Assembly (NCBI RefSeq): GCF_019510245.1
Contig: NZ_JAEKKT010000114.1
Span: 104,248-168,247, forward strand
DNA: 64,000 nucleotides
Source of the DNA: Streptomyces sp.
Lineage (GTDB): Bacteria > Actinomycetota > Actinomycetes > Streptomycetales > Streptomycetaceae
Reading direction: 5' to 3'
The first letter of the stretch is position 1. Each line of letters begins with the position of its first letter. The position numbers were made by a program, and so were the translations under genes. The notes beneath the pieces were generated by a model. It did no database searches and had not been told where the DNA came from. It was given only the letters and a program-made list of their open reading frames with translations. Below, piece after piece: positions 30,930 through 41,548 of the stretch.

Positions 30930-31386
30930 CGACGAGCCCGAGTTCGACGGCCCCGACGATCCCCTGGCGGTCATCCTTCGGCCGCCGGCCGCCCACCTCG
31001 GTCCGCCGCCGGGCCGCTACGAGGAGATCCGGCGTGCCGCGAGCCGCCGCCGCCTGGTCCGCACGGCGGCCGGAGCCGGGCTGACCTGCGCCGTCGCCGT
31101 CTGCGTCGCCCTGTCGCTGCATCTGACGGCACCCGCGGCCCCGGCCACCCCACAGGCGCCCCTCGCACCGCCGGCCGCCACCTCCCCCGCCCCGCACCGC
31201 TCGTCGGCATCCCCGACGCCGATCGAGCCCAGCCCGAGTCCCAGCGTCGCGCCCACGCGACGGGAGACCACACCGACGCCCACCCAGGGACGGTCGGCGG
31301 CCCCCACGACGACCCCGTCGACGTCGGCGCGCGACATCCCGACCGAAGACCGGCCGAGCGCCGTCGCCACGGCGTCCCGCCCGTAG
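30913..31386 (+). CDS. Single-pass membrane partner of the ECF sigma factor
   Basis: 157 residues from TTG 30913, with GAGGAG 10 nt upstream, overlapping the sigma gene by 17 bp. About 50 cytoplasmic residues precede one transmembrane helix (about 55-75), followed by a Pro/Thr/Ser-rich outer tail of about 80 residues. No zinc-binding anti-sigma motif (HxxxCxxC) is present. Position and topology suggest an anti-sigma or membrane sensor, but this is inferred from context. Region 31387-31635 contains no gene; imperfect inverted repeats near 31575-31615 may be a terminator or operator. Confidence 0.65.
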   Translation: MTTRFDDEPEFDGPDDPLAVILRPPAAHLGPPPGRYEEIRRAASRRRLVRTAAGAGLTCAVAVCVALSLHLTAPAAPATPQAPLAPPAATSPAPHRSSASPTPIEPSPSPSVAPTRRETTPTPTQGRSAAPTTTPSTSARDIPTEDRPSAVATASRP

Positions 31387-31635
31387 CGGCGTCAACGCGG
31401 CGGCGGCCGGCGTCATCCGTCCGTGCCGCCGCTTCCGACGCACTGCCCGGACCCCAAAGGCGCGGGTCAAGCCGCCACTCCGGCGGGAGCGGGGCGCGGC
31501 GCGGCCGACGGCCCGGATGGCCGAGGCTGCGCCTCGGCGTTGGTGTGATGTTTCGTACGAGGCCGGAATGAAAGACGTGGAACGGGCAACGCTCCGTTTC
31601 ATGCTCCACGCGCGAACCCTCCGGCAGGTGACTCG

Positions 31636-32757
31636 ATGACGACGGCGACCCAGGCCCCTCCGACCGCTACGGCCGCCGCACCCCCCGCCCGCACCCTGCC
31701 GTCCGCCGCCGCCCCTTCGCTGCCCTCCCTGACCGGACTGAGATGGATGGCCGCGCTGCTGGTCTTCGGGCTGCACGTGCACAACTTCCGCTATTTCGGC
31801 GGCACCGGCGGCCGCATCATGGCCTGGGGGTTCGAGGCCGGCGCCTCGGGGGTGTCGTTCTTCTTCGTCCTCTCCGGGTTCGTCCTGATGTGGTCCGCGC
31901 GGCCGGGCGACCGGGCGACACGCTTCTGGTGGCGGCGGGTCGCCCGGATCTACCCGGTGCACCTGGTCACCGTCGCCGTCGCGCTGGTCATGGTGTGCAC
32001 GCTGCCCCGCCAACCGCGGCCGACCCCGCTGCAGGGCCTGGCCGACGTGTTCCTGGTGCACTCCTGGTGGCGGCCGTGGTGGCAGACCCTGGACCCGGTC
32101 AGCTGGTCGCTCGCGTGCGAGGCCTTCTTCTACGCCGCGTTCCCGCTGCTGGCGCTGCTGCTGCGCCGCCTGGGCGGGCGGGGCGCCACCGCGCTGGCCG
32201 CGCTGGCCCTGCTGACCGTGCTGGCCCTGGCCTGGACGGACGCGCACCACTGGTGGGCGCAGCCGATCAGCTCCTTCCCGGCCGCCCGGCTGCCCGAGTT
32301 CGTGCTGGGCGCGGCCACCGCACGGCTGGTGCTGCTCGGCCGGTGGCGCGGCCCCGGCCTGGAGGCGTCGCTGGCGCTGACGATCATCGGCTACTTCCTG
32401 GTCCCGCAGGTCACTGCCGATTACGCGGCCACCGCCTGCACCATCACGGGCTTCGCGCTGCTCATCCCGGCGGCGGCCGTGGCGGACCTGCACGGCCTGC
32501 CCTCGCTGTGGCGGCGCCGCCGGCTGGTCCGCCTCGGCGAACTGTCGTTCGCGTTCTACATGGTCCATCTGCTGGTGCTGCGGGCGGGCACCCATCTGCT
32601 CGGCACCCGCCCGCGTTTCCACCTGCTCACCGGCACCGTCGTCACCGCCGTCGCGTTCACCGTGGCGCTGGGCCTGTCCTGGCTCCTCTACGAAGGCGTG
32701 GAACGGCCCGCACGACGGCTGCTGCTACGGCGTCCGGCCCGGCGGCGGGCGGCCTAG
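31636..32757 (+). CDS. Acyltransferase 3 family membrane protein
   Basis: 373 residues with about ten transmembrane helices. The family motifs are SLTGLRWMAALLVFGLHVHNF near the N-terminus (catalytic His), FFFVLSGFVLMW, RRVARIYPVHLVT and SWSLACEAFFYAAFP, ending in a basic tail. These OafA/YrhL-type enzymes O-acylate polysaccharides, peptidoglycan or lipids at the membrane. It stands alone, and its acceptor cannot be told from context. The 18-bp gap to the converging gene is too short for a separate promoter. Confidence 0.88.
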   Translation: MTTATQAPPTATAAAPPARTLPSAAAPSLPSLTGLRWMAALLVFGLHVHNFRYFGGTGGRIMAWGFEAGASGVSFFFVLSGFVLMWSARPGDRATRFWWRRVARIYPVHLVTVAVALVMVCTLPRQPRPTPLQGLADVFLVHSWWRPWWQTLDPVSWSLACEAFFYAAFPLLALLLRRLGGRGATALAALALLTVLALAWTDAHHWWAQPISSFPAARLPEFVLGAATARLVLLGRWRGPGLEASLALTIIGYFLVPQVTADYAATACTITGFALLIPAAAVADLHGLPSLWRRRRLVRLGELSFAFYMVHLLVLRAGTHLLGTRPRFHLLTGTVVTAVAFTVALGLSWLLYEGVERPARRLLLRRPARRRAA

Positions 32758-32776
32758 CCGGTTCCGGCCCGGCCGG

Positions 32777-34912
<2,136 letters not shown>

Positions 34913-35087
34913 CAGCGGCTCCCTGAGGTGGACGGGGCGGTGCGGACAAGGACCGCACCCCACGGCTTAGTTCAGGTTTTGATTTAAGTGGTGAGGCAAC
35001 TGGGCGACAAGCCTTAGGGAGCGGGTTTTTCGGCCGCCGCGGTCCCGCGGCAGGTCACGGGGACCGCCGCGGGAGTGACGCCCCCCG

Positions 35088-35183
35088 TCACAGCCCGCGC
35101 TGGGCGTACGCGCCTTTCCCGACGCCCCGGCTGCCGCCGGTGGCGAGGACGACGGAGTCCTTGATCGCGGTCACGGCACTCAC
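35088..35183 (-). pseudogene. Short-chain dehydrogenase, N-terminal remnant
   Basis: From GTG 35183 (or 35174) the frame reads AIKDSVVLATGGSRGVGKG, the first strand and TGxxxGxG NAD(P)-binding loop of an SDR, then stops after about 31 codons at 35088. The rest of the enzyme is missing. Upstream lie two TetR-type palindromes and a -10-like TACGCT, so the control region of a former TetR-regulated SDR gene survives. Region 34960-35087 otherwise holds only an imperfect hairpin near 35036-35075. Confidence 0.7.
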
Positions 35184-35208
35184 GCTCCAGACGTGCACAG
35201 AGATCGGG

Positions 35209-35258
35209 AACCGATCGGTTTCCCCTGGATCCGGCCTAGCGTAAACCGATCGGTTTAC
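35209..35258. promoter_or_regulatory. Pair of TetR-type operators
   Basis: GTAAACCGATCGGTTTAC (35241-35258) is a perfect 18-bp palindrome; AACCGATCGGTT (35209-35220) repeats its core 32 bp away. A -10 of TAnnnT form overlaps the first site in each direction (TAGCGT 35237-35242 on plus, TACGCT on minus). The spacing and sequence are typical of TetR-family repressors of SDR genes in Streptomyces; no TetR gene is nearby. Confidence 0.75.
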
Positions 35259-35459
35259 AGCTTCGACGTCAGGAGGGGCCACCGCGCCGTCGCCCGGACC
35301 GGATTCCCTTACGGGCGCGGCCGGTTACTCGATCCAGTTCCTTGCGTCCGACCTCTGGCTACGGACTCCTACCGGGCGGTATACAGACCCCCGACACACG
35401 CGTGCGGGCCGCCCGTCGGGACCGGTTCCGTGCGCGTCCTGGTTCCAGGGGGGATCTGC

Positions 35460-36380
35460 ATGGCGTACGGCATCCCGTCCGACGGTTCGGCGAGACGGCA
35501 CCGGCGGAAGGCCACCGTGGCGGCGGCACTGGGCGGCTGCGCCCTGGTGGCCGCGTCCACGACACCGGCCGCGGCGCACGGCGGCGGCCACGGCCCCGGC
35601 CACGACCGCGGCACCAGCTACGTGGCGCTCGGCGACTCCTACACCTCGGGCCCGGCCATCCCGACGCAGGTCGACGCGGGCTGCGCCCGCTCCGACCACA
35701 ACTACCCCTCGCTGGTGGCGGCGGCCCGGCACGTGAGCGCGTTCAAGGACGTGAGCTGCGCCGGCGCGACGACCGCCGAGATGTGGAAGGCGCAGGGCAC
35801 CAACGGCCCCCAGCTCGACGCCGTGCAGCGGAGCACGGACCTGGTGACCGTCCAGATCGGCGGCAACGACATCGGGTTCAGCTCGATCATCGGCACCTGC
35901 GCGGCCCTCAGCTCCAAGGACCTGACGGGCAATCCCTGCCAGCAGTACTACAACGCCTCCGGCACCGACCAGCTGACGGTCGCCGTCGCGCAGACCGCGC
36001 CCAAGGTCGACAAGGTGCTGCGGGCGGTCCGCGCCCGTGCCCCGCACGCCCGGATCCTGGTCGTCGGCTACCCCGACCTGCTGCCCGACGACGGCAGCGG
36101 CTGCTACCCGACGGTGCCCTTCGCGGCCAAGGACTTCCCCTACCTCCGGGACACCGGCAAGCGGCTCAACCTCATGCTGCGCCTGGTCGCCGCCTGGAAC
36201 GGCGCCCACTACGTGGACACCTACGGCCCGACCGTCGGCCACGACATGTGCAAGGCCCCCGCCGACCGCTGGATCGAGCCCCTCCAGCCGACCTCCCCGG
36301 CCGCCCCCGCCCACCCCAACGCCAAGGGCGAGGCGGCCATGGCCCAGGCGGTGCTCGACCGGCTGGAGCGGCGCTACTGA
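35460..36380 (+). CDS. Secreted SGNH/GDSL lipase-esterase
   Basis: 306 residues from ATG 35460, with AGGGGGG upstream. A signal peptide with basic start (RRHRRK) ends near residue 39. The four SGNH blocks are clear: GDSYTSG (Ser60), the Gly of [17 protein letters not shown] (Asn) and HPN near the end (His285). Six conserved Cys fit the three disulfides of the S. coelicolor SCO1725-type and S. rimosus lipases. It should hydrolyse short- to medium-chain esters outside the cell. The upstream region contains the TetR operator pair, which could also influence this gene. Confidence 0.92.
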   Translation: MAYGIPSDGSARRHRRKATVAAALGGCALVAASTTPAAAHGGGHGPGHDRGTSYVALGDSYTSGPAIPTQVDAGCARSDHNYPSLVAAARHVSAFKDVSCAGATTAEMWKAQGTNGPQLDAVQRSTDLVTVQIGGNDIGFSSIIGTCAALSSKDLTGNPCQQYYNASGTDQLTVAVAQTAPKVDKVLRAVRARAPHARILVVGYPDLLPDDGSGCYPTVPFAAKDFPYLRDTGKRLNLMLRLVAAWNGAHYVDTYGPTVGHDMCKAPADRWIEPLQPTSPAAPAHPNAKGEAAMAQAVLDRLERRY

Positions 36381-36537
36381 GAGTGCACGCCCAGGGGCAG
36401 CTCAACTCCGCGAGCGGGCTCGGTGACTGGCCGTCGGCCGGAAGTTCCTCGGCACCCCGGCCGGCCCCCGAGCGGCCTCCGCTCCCCGACACCCCGGCTG
36501 TGCGGCCCCACGGGAGGGAGCGGAGGACGGTTCGCGA

Positions 36538-36543
36538 TAGGTT
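36538..36543 (+). promoter_or_regulatory. -10 element of a leaderless cyclophilin transcript
   Basis: TAGGTT ends 7 nt before the ATG at 36551 and no Shine-Dalgarno lies in between, so the mRNA is probably leaderless. The -35 region (about 36514-36519) is G-rich and does not match the consensus. Confidence 0.5.
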
Positions 36544-36550
36544 GACCTGC

Positions 36551-37042
36551 ATGAGCGACAACGTTTATTTCGACATCTCGATCAACAACGAGCCGGCCGG
36601 CCGGATCGTGTTCAACCTGTTCGACGACGTGGTGCCCGACACGGCCCGCAACTTCCGTGAGCTCGCCACGGGACAGCACGGCTTCGGATACGCCGGTTCC
36701 GGCTTCCACCGGATCATCCCCCAGTTCATGCTCCAGGGCGGTGACTTCACCCGGGGTGACGGCACCGGCGGCAAGAGCATCTACGGCGAGAAGTTCAAGG
36801 ACGAGAACTTCAACCTCAAGCACGACCGTCCGTACCTGCTCAGCATGGCCAACGCGGGCAGGAACACCAACGGCTCGCAGTTCTTCGTCACCACCGTCGT
36901 GACGTCCTGGCTGGACGGCAAGCACGTGGTCTTCGGCGAGGTCGTCGAGGGCCAGGACATCGTCGACCGGATCGAGAGCTACGGCACCCAGAGCGGCACC
37001 CCCAAGGCCAAGGTCGAGATCACGGCGAGCGGCACCGTCTGA
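36551..37042 (+). CDS. Peptidyl-prolyl cis-trans isomerase, cyclophilin A type
   Basis: 163 residues covering one complete cyclophilin domain without a signal peptide, so cytoplasmic. Active-site segments are [16 protein letters not shown] (Arg, Phe, Met, Gln), [16 protein letters not shown] and [12 protein letters not shown] (Trp for cyclosporin binding, His). It catalyses proline isomerisation during protein folding. Monocistronic, with a perfect 12-bp hairpin after it. Confidence 0.96.
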   Translation: MSDNVYFDISINNEPAGRIVFNLFDDVVPDTARNFRELATGQHGFGYAGSGFHRIIPQFMLQGGDFTRGDGTGGKSIYGEKFKDENFNLKHDRPYLLSMANAGRNTNGSQFFVTTVVTSWLDGKHVVFGEVVEGQDIVDRIESYGTQSGTPKAKVEITASGTV

Positions 37043-37065
37043 TCCCGGACAAACGTTCTGCCACA

Positions 37066-37092
37066 GGGGACCGGGCGGCTCGCCCGGTCCCC
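37066..37092. terminator. Bidirectional 12-bp hairpin
   Basis: GGGGACCGGGCG (37066-37077) pairs perfectly with CGCCCGGTCCCC (37081-37092) around a 3-nt loop, between the convergent cyclophilin and MASE1 genes. Confidence 0.8.
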
Positions 37093-37103
37093 CCTGGCGT
37101 CAG

Positions 37104-38117
37104 TCACCGCCCGCCGCGCTCGCGCCGTGGTTCCGCCCGCGGCGGGGCGCGCCCGGTCGCGGATTCGTGCGCGGTGAGGTGCTCCAGGGCCTCGGCCAGT
37201 TCCTTGCAGGCCTCCGCGACGGAGCGCCGGGTGTTGTGCTGCTCGGTGATGACGGCCGACAGCAGCAGTGCGGTCAGCGCCAGCGAGCCGTTGAACAGCT
37301 GGAGCTTCACCATCACCTGCACGGGGGAGAGCCGGGCGAAGGCGCCGACGCCGTCCGTGGCGGCGACCGCGGCCATGACCGACGTGAACAGGGCGCACAG
37401 CGTGCTCCCCGCCAGCCGGAACCGCAGGGCGGCCCAGATCAGCACGGGGTAGGCGAGGAACAGCGCGCTCAAGGAGCTGTGCGTGGCGAGCGTGACCAGG
37501 ACGACCGCGACGACCGCGAGGGCCAGGACCTCCTTCCAGCGGGCCGTGGACAGGGGCCGGCGGGCTTCGAACAGCACCAGCAGGACCGGGGTGACGAGCA
37601 GGACGCCCATGGCGTCGCCCACCCACCACGCCAGCCAGATGGGCCAGAAGTGGGTCGCCTCGAGCTTGCCTGCGAGGATCAGCGCGACCACGTCGACGGT
37701 GGAGCTGACCAGCATGGCGGCGAGCGCGCCGAGGAACACCAGGGCGAGGCCGTCGCGCAGCCGGCCCAGGTCGGTGCGGAAGCCGGCCCGGCGCAGCAGC
37801 AGGAAGGCGCAGACCGGGGCGGCCGTGCTGCCCACGAGGATGCCCACCAGGTCGGGCCCGGGCGGGCCGATCGACAGCACGAGGAAGAGGGCGCCGAGCG
37901 AGACGCCCGGCCAGCAGCCCAGGCCGAAGACCAGCAGACAGGCCAGCGCCACGCCGGTCGACGGATAGACGGGGGTGAAGACGGCGCCCTGGACGGTGAG
38001 CCGGCACAGCAGGCCGAGCCGTCCCGCCGCGAAGTAGCAGGTGGCGACGGCCAGCGTCCGGAGGGCGAGGAAGGCCGTCCGGTGCAGCTCCTGGTTACCC
38101 ACCACACCAGCCATCAC
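37104..38117 (-). CDS. MASE1-domain integral membrane protein
   Basis: 337 residues, eight to ten predicted membrane helices filling residues 15-290, with MASE1 signatures (VYPSTGVALACLLVFG, WPIWLAWWVGDAMGVLLVTP). A short cytoplasmic tail rich in Arg/Glu follows; there is no kinase, GGDEF or phosphatase output domain in the protein. MASE1 is a sensory membrane domain of unknown ligand. The gene lies 127 bp after, and in the same direction as, a SpoIIE phosphatase gene, which could provide the output. Confidence 0.85.
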   Translation of the reverse strand: MMAGVVGNQELHRTAFLALRTLAVATCYFAAGRLGLLCRLTVQGAVFTPVYPSTGVALACLLVFGLGCWPGVSLGALFLVLSIGPPGPDLVGILVGSTAAPVCAFLLLRRAGFRTDLGRLRDGLALVFLGALAAMLVSSTVDVVALILAGKLEATHFWPIWLAWWVGDAMGVLLVTPVLLVLFEARRPLSTARWKEVLALAVVAVVLVTLATHSSLSALFLAYPVLIWAALRFRLAGSTLCALFTSVMAAVAATDGVGAFARLSPVQVMVKLQLFNGSLALTALLLSAVITEQHNTRRSVAEACKELAEALEHLTAHESATGRAPPRAEPRRERGGR

Positions 38118-38200
38118 ACACCGACGGCGCCGCCCCGGCGAGGCGGGAGCGGCCCGCGCCCGCGCCCGAGCCCGCGGAGCCGCCGGCCGGCGCCTGCGGC

Positions 38201-38252
38201 TACGGCGGCTACGGCGGCTACGGCGGCTACGGCGGCTACGGCGGCTACGGCG
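38201..38252. repeat. 9-bp tandem repeat TACGGCGGC at the end of a phosphatase gene
   Basis: Five perfect TACGGCGGC units (38201-38245) plus a partial one. The stop of the minus-strand phosphatase (TAG, 38245-38247) lies in the array; since the unit is a multiple of three, TAG recurs in frame in every copy. The plus-strand reading would give Gly/Tyr repeats but belongs to no gene. Confidence 0.95.
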
Positions 38253-39072
38253 TGGTGTCCGGGGCGTCGTGGCGCATGACCAGCACGGCCGCGTCGTCCT
38301 CGTGGCCCACCCGTTCCGCGCCCTTGATCACGGCGGCGGCCAGGGACTGCGCCTCGAGGCCGGCGACGGCGGCGACACCGGCGAGCCGTACCACCTGGTC
38401 GAGGCCCTCCTCGATGGGCATCGACGGCCCCTCCACCACCCCGTCCGTGAGCAGCACGACCATGCCGCCGGTGGTGAGCCGGTAACGGGCCACGGGGTAC
38501 TCGACGCCCGGCTCGATGCCCAGCGGCGGTCCGCCCTCGTCCTCCCCCAGCCCGGACTTCCCGTCGGCGGTGGCCCACACGAACGGGACGTGGCCGGCCC
38601 GGGCGCTCTCCAGCACCCCGCTCTCCGGGTCGAGCCGCATGAAGGTGCAGGTCGCGAAGAGGTCGCTGCCCAGGGACACCAGGAGGTCGTTGGTGCGGGC
38701 GAGCAGCTCGCCCGGCTCGCCGGTCACCGAGGCCAGCGCCCGCAGGGCCGCCCGGACCTGGCCCATGAAGGCGGCCGCCTCGATGTTGTGCCCCTGGACG
38801 TCGCCCACGGTCAGGCCGATGTGGCCGTCCGGCAGCGTGAACGCGTCGTACCAGTCGCCGCCCACGTTGAGCCCGTAGCAGGCGGGTGCGTACCGGACGG
38901 CCAGATGGAAGCGGGGGGTGTCGGGCAGGTCCCGGGGCAGCATGCCGCGCTGGAGGGCGACGGCCAGCTCCACCTGGGAACGCTGGTACTCGGCCCGCTC
39001 GCGTGCCTGGGCGGTGAGCGACCTCAGTCTGGCCAGCAGCTCGTCGTCGTCCGTTGAACGCTTGGGGGGCAT
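38245..39072 (-). CDS. SpoIIE/PP2C-type protein phosphatase
   Basis: 275 residues: a short helical N-terminus (about 1-45) and a complete SpoIIE phosphatase domain with GGDWYDAFTL, VGDVQGHNIEAAAFM, SARAGHVPFVWA, LLTDGVVEG and HEDDAAVLVM (metal-binding Asp residues). It lacks a sensory domain of its own, so it may depend on the MASE1 membrane protein encoded downstream. Likely substrates are phosphorylated anti-sigma antagonists. The stop codon is embedded in a 9-bp tandem repeat. Confidence 0.88.
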   Translation of the reverse strand: MPPKRSTDDDELLARLRSLTAQARERAEYQRSQVELAVALQRGMLPRDLPDTPRFHLAVRYAPACYGLNVGGDWYDAFTLPDGHIGLTVGDVQGHNIEAAAFMGQVRAALRALASVTGEPGELLARTNDLLVSLGSDLFATCTFMRLDPESGVLESARAGHVPFVWATADGKSGLGEDEGGPPLGIEPGVEYPVARYRLTTGGMVVLLTDGVVEGPSMPIEEGLDQVVRLAGVAAVAGLEAQSLAAAVIKGAERVGHEDDAAVLVMRHDAPDTTP

Positions 39073-39167
39073 GGATCACTCCGGCCGAGGCTGCATCCCT
39101 AGCAGGGCAAACCCCTCGTTCCGACCTTTACAGGATCATAGTGCGAACGGCGGGCGGGCGGCCGCGG

Positions 39168-39199
39168 CGGCGACGGCCGGATGCCGCCGGCCGTCGCCG
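39168..39199 (-). terminator. Hairpin after the acetyltransferase gene
   Basis: CGGCGACGGCCGG (39168-39180) pairs with CCGGCCGTCGCCG (39187-39199) around ATGCCG, just past the stop at 39211. Confidence 0.75.
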
Positions 39200-39210
39200 A
39201 ACCGGCCGGT

Positions 39211-40314
39211 TCACTCCTCGCGCAGGCCGTCCGGGCGGCGGGACGCGCGCAGCGTGCCGACCCTCCTGAGCAGCCGGTCCGCCGGGTGGCGCAGCCGGGG
39301 ATGGGCGAGGACGGTGTTGCGCAGCCCGCGGACCGGCCGGCGCCACATGCGGTGCGCCGCGGCCACCAGGTGGGTGCGGGTGGCGAAGCCCTCGCCCACC
39401 CGCAGTTCGCGGGTCTTGAGCCAGTCCTTGTACTCCTTGTCGCCGCGTCCGAGGTCGACCAGGGTGACACCGCCGCGCGCAGCGGCTTCGGCGGTCCGCA
39501 GATGCATCATCAACCCCGGCGAGTAGTAGTGCAGTTCGGGGTCGTAGGCGGTGAACCAGGCGGCGAGTACGGTGGCCGAGCGCGGTCCGAAGTGCGCGGC
39601 CACCGGTCGGTCACCGGCGTAGAGCACGGACAGCACGCCGGTGAAGTGTTCCTCGCGGACGTGGAAGAGGTGGTCCACGAGGTCGACGATCCACGGGCGG
39701 GCGAACCGGTCCATGCGGCCGGTCCGCCGGTACTGGGCGGACTTCCAGCGCATCAGCGTGCGCAGGGCCGCCGGGTCGCGCTCGTCGGGCTCGAAGCGCA
39801 GGTCGCCGATGTCGCGGCCGAGGCGCCGTTCCTTCTTCAGCGTGGTCTTCGCCAGGCCCGGGTAGGTGGCGCGCAGCCACTCGGGGTATCCGCCGTCGCC
39901 GGGCTTCACGTCGATCACCGGCGAGGCGAAGGTGCCGGTCACATGGGGCGCGAACGGTCTCTGCTCGGCGACCAGGTGGTCGAACTCGAAGATGGACATC
40001 CCGCAGGCGCTCAGCAGCTCCTGGGCCTCCCAGGTGACTCCGGGCCGGTGCACCAGCGCCTGGCAGTCGGAGAGGCCGAGGCCGACGGCCCGGCCGACAC
40101 CGAGGGCATTGCGCTCGTACGGGAGGAAGCCGACGGGCTCCCCGCCCTCGCGCAGGACCGCCACCCGTACACCGGCCCGGTGTCTGCCGACGCCGATCGT
40201 GAACTCCGGGGCCAGAAAGGGGTTGGCGTACTCCGGCGACTCGTCCATCGCGTGGTGCCAGGCCCGGCGGAGCGGCTCGGTCAGCTCGCCGGGTCTGTGG
40301 ATCGTGATGTCCAC
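39211..40314 (-). CDS. CelD/BcsL-type GNAT acetyltransferase
   Basis: 367 residues with the GNAT fold of the CelD/BcsL (PF13480) family: RVAVLREGGEPVGFLPYER in the first half, then VLSVLYAGDRPVAAHFG, LHYYSPGLMMHL and TLVDLGRGDKEYKDWLKT. Such proteins are found with cellulose, peptidoglycan-branching or secondary-metabolite genes and transfer acyl or aminoacyl groups. No signal or membrane segment. The substrate is unknown. Confidence 0.82.
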   Translation of the reverse strand: MDITIHRPGELTEPLRRAWHHAMDESPEYANPFLAPEFTIGVGRHRAGVRVAVLREGGEPVGFLPYERNALGVGRAVGLGLSDCQALVHRPGVTWEAQELLSACGMSIFEFDHLVAEQRPFAPHVTGTFASPVIDVKPGDGGYPEWLRATYPGLAKTTLKKERRLGRDIGDLRFEPDERDPAALRTLMRWKSAQYRRTGRMDRFARPWIVDLVDHLFHVREEHFTGVLSVLYAGDRPVAAHFGPRSATVLAAWFTAYDPELHYYSPGLMMHLRTAEAAARGGVTLVDLGRGDKEYKDWLKTRELRVGEGFATRTHLVAAAHRMWRRPVRGLRNTVLAHPRLRHPADRLLRRVGTLRASRRPDGLREE

Positions 40315-40690
40315 CTCAGATCAACCGCCCTTCGGCTGACGAGGTGTCCGACGCACGGCTTCCGGGCCGGCTCCCGGAAGGACCTCTGTACTGGCCTCTG
40401 GATCGCATGGCGACCGCTCCCCCCATAACGCGTGTTCCGCGTTCTGCCGTTTCTACGAACAGCCCCTGTTCCCCGCTGTACACCCTCGTTACGCGACCGG
40501 CGACGGGATCGCCGGTCCGGAGGTGTCGCTCAAACGTCGCGAAACAGTACGCACGCTGTCAAGGGTGCCACTGCCGGGGCGGGTCGGGGGCGGGGAGACT
40601 CGGACTTTCCCGGCCCTTTCCGCCGGGCATGCCCGAGCGGCGCCCCGGAAGGCTCCCGCCGGATCGCACTGGCGTGCTATCACCGATGCC
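40315..40690. other. 376-bp divergent intergenic region
   Basis: No gene is seen. It must hold the promoters of the acetyltransferase (minus) and the DUF2071 gene (plus). The one clear structure is the perfect inverted repeat GAACAG-CCC-CTGTTC at 40457-40471, a possible operator. The 7-nt spacing between GAAC and GTTC does not match the SOS box. Confidence 0.5.
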
Positions 40691-41434
40691 ATGGAGACCG
40701 TGGCGACCGAGCCCACCACCCCCTCCACCCCGCGGCCCGTGCGCCGGCCGACGATGGTGCAGGGGTGGCACCAGCTGACCTTCCTGCACTGGCCGGTGGA
40801 GCCGGAGAAGGTGGCGGAACTGCTGCCCGCCGGCACCCGGCCGGACACCCTGGACGGGGTCACCTACGTCGGGCTCGTCCCGTTCCTGATGCGGGGCACC
40901 GGCTTCGGGCCGGGGCCGGGGCTGCCGTACCTGGGCACCTTCTGCGAGACGAACGTACGGCTGTACTCGGTGGACGGGCACGGCCGGCGCGGGGTGGTGT
41001 TCAGGTCGCTCGACGCGACCCGGCTGCTCCCGGTACTGGTGGGCCGGATGGGGTTCCGGCTGCCGTACGCCTGGTCCGCGATGCGGCTGCGCCGCGAAGG
41101 CGATGTGATCACCTACACCTGCCGGCGGCGGCGCCCGGCGGCCGCGAGCCGGGCGGTCGTGCGGATCGGGGCGCCGATCGCCGAGCCCTCGCCGCTGGAG
41201 CACTTCCTGACCGCCCGCTGGGGGCTGCACGTGACCTGGCACGGCCGTACCGCACACCTGCCGAACGAGCATGCGCCCTGGCCGCTGCACCGGGCGGAAC
41301 TCCTCGGTCTGGACGACGAGCTGGTGGCGGCGGCGGGCCTGCCCGCGATGGCCGGGCCGCCGGTCAACGTGCTCTGGTCACCCGGTGTGAAGGTGCGGTT
41401 CGGGACGCTGGAACTGCTCCGTCCGGCCGGGTAA
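40691..41434 (+). CDS. DUF2071 (YqjF-like) protein
   Basis: 247 residues from ATG 40691. The DUF2071 pattern is clear: WHQLTFLHWPVEPEKVAELLPAG, FLMRGTGFGPGPGLPYLGTF, ETNVRLYSVDGHGRRGVVF and LTARWGLH. The fold is related to acetoacetate decarboxylase-like proteins, but no enzyme activity is established. Cytoplasmic, apparently monocistronic. Confidence 0.85.
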   Translation: METVATEPTTPSTPRPVRRPTMVQGWHQLTFLHWPVEPEKVAELLPAGTRPDTLDGVTYVGLVPFLMRGTGFGPGPGLPYLGTFCETNVRLYSVDGHGRRGVVFRSLDATRLLPVLVGRMGFRLPYAWSAMRLRREGDVITYTCRRRRPAAASRAVVRIGAPIAEPSPLEHFLTARWGLHVTWHGRTAHLPNEHAPWPLHRAELLGLDDELVAAAGLPAMAGPPVNVLWSPGVKVRFGTLELLRPAG

Positions 41435-41444
41435 AGAAATCGTA

Positions 41445-41478
41445 TGGTCTAGTCCAAAGAGAGCTTTGGTCCAGTCCA
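41445..41478 (+). promoter_or_regulatory. Chitinase promoter direct repeats (DasR-type)
   Basis: TGGTCTAGTCCA (41445-41456) and TGGTCCAGTCCA (41467-41478) are 12-bp direct repeats, 22 bp apart, upstream of the chitinase. They match the repeats known before Streptomyces chitinase genes, related to the DasR site TGGTCTAGACCA, where GlcNAc signalling controls expression. Confidence 0.8.
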
Positions 41479-41548
41479 ATTCATTGACGTGCCCGCGACA
41501 GCTCCGGAAGCTGGGACCACCCCACCTCCCCGCCCCCTGGAGGCACCA

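Noticed and set aside
38190..38252. A Gly/Tyr-rich repeat protein on the plus strand
   Set aside because: The repeat is only 52 bp, lies between minus-strand genes and overlaps the stop codon of one of them; no plus-strand gene supports it.
40457..40471. SOS (LexA) box
   Set aside because: The arms GAAC and GTTC are 7 nt apart rather than 4, and the neighbouring genes are not SOS-type.
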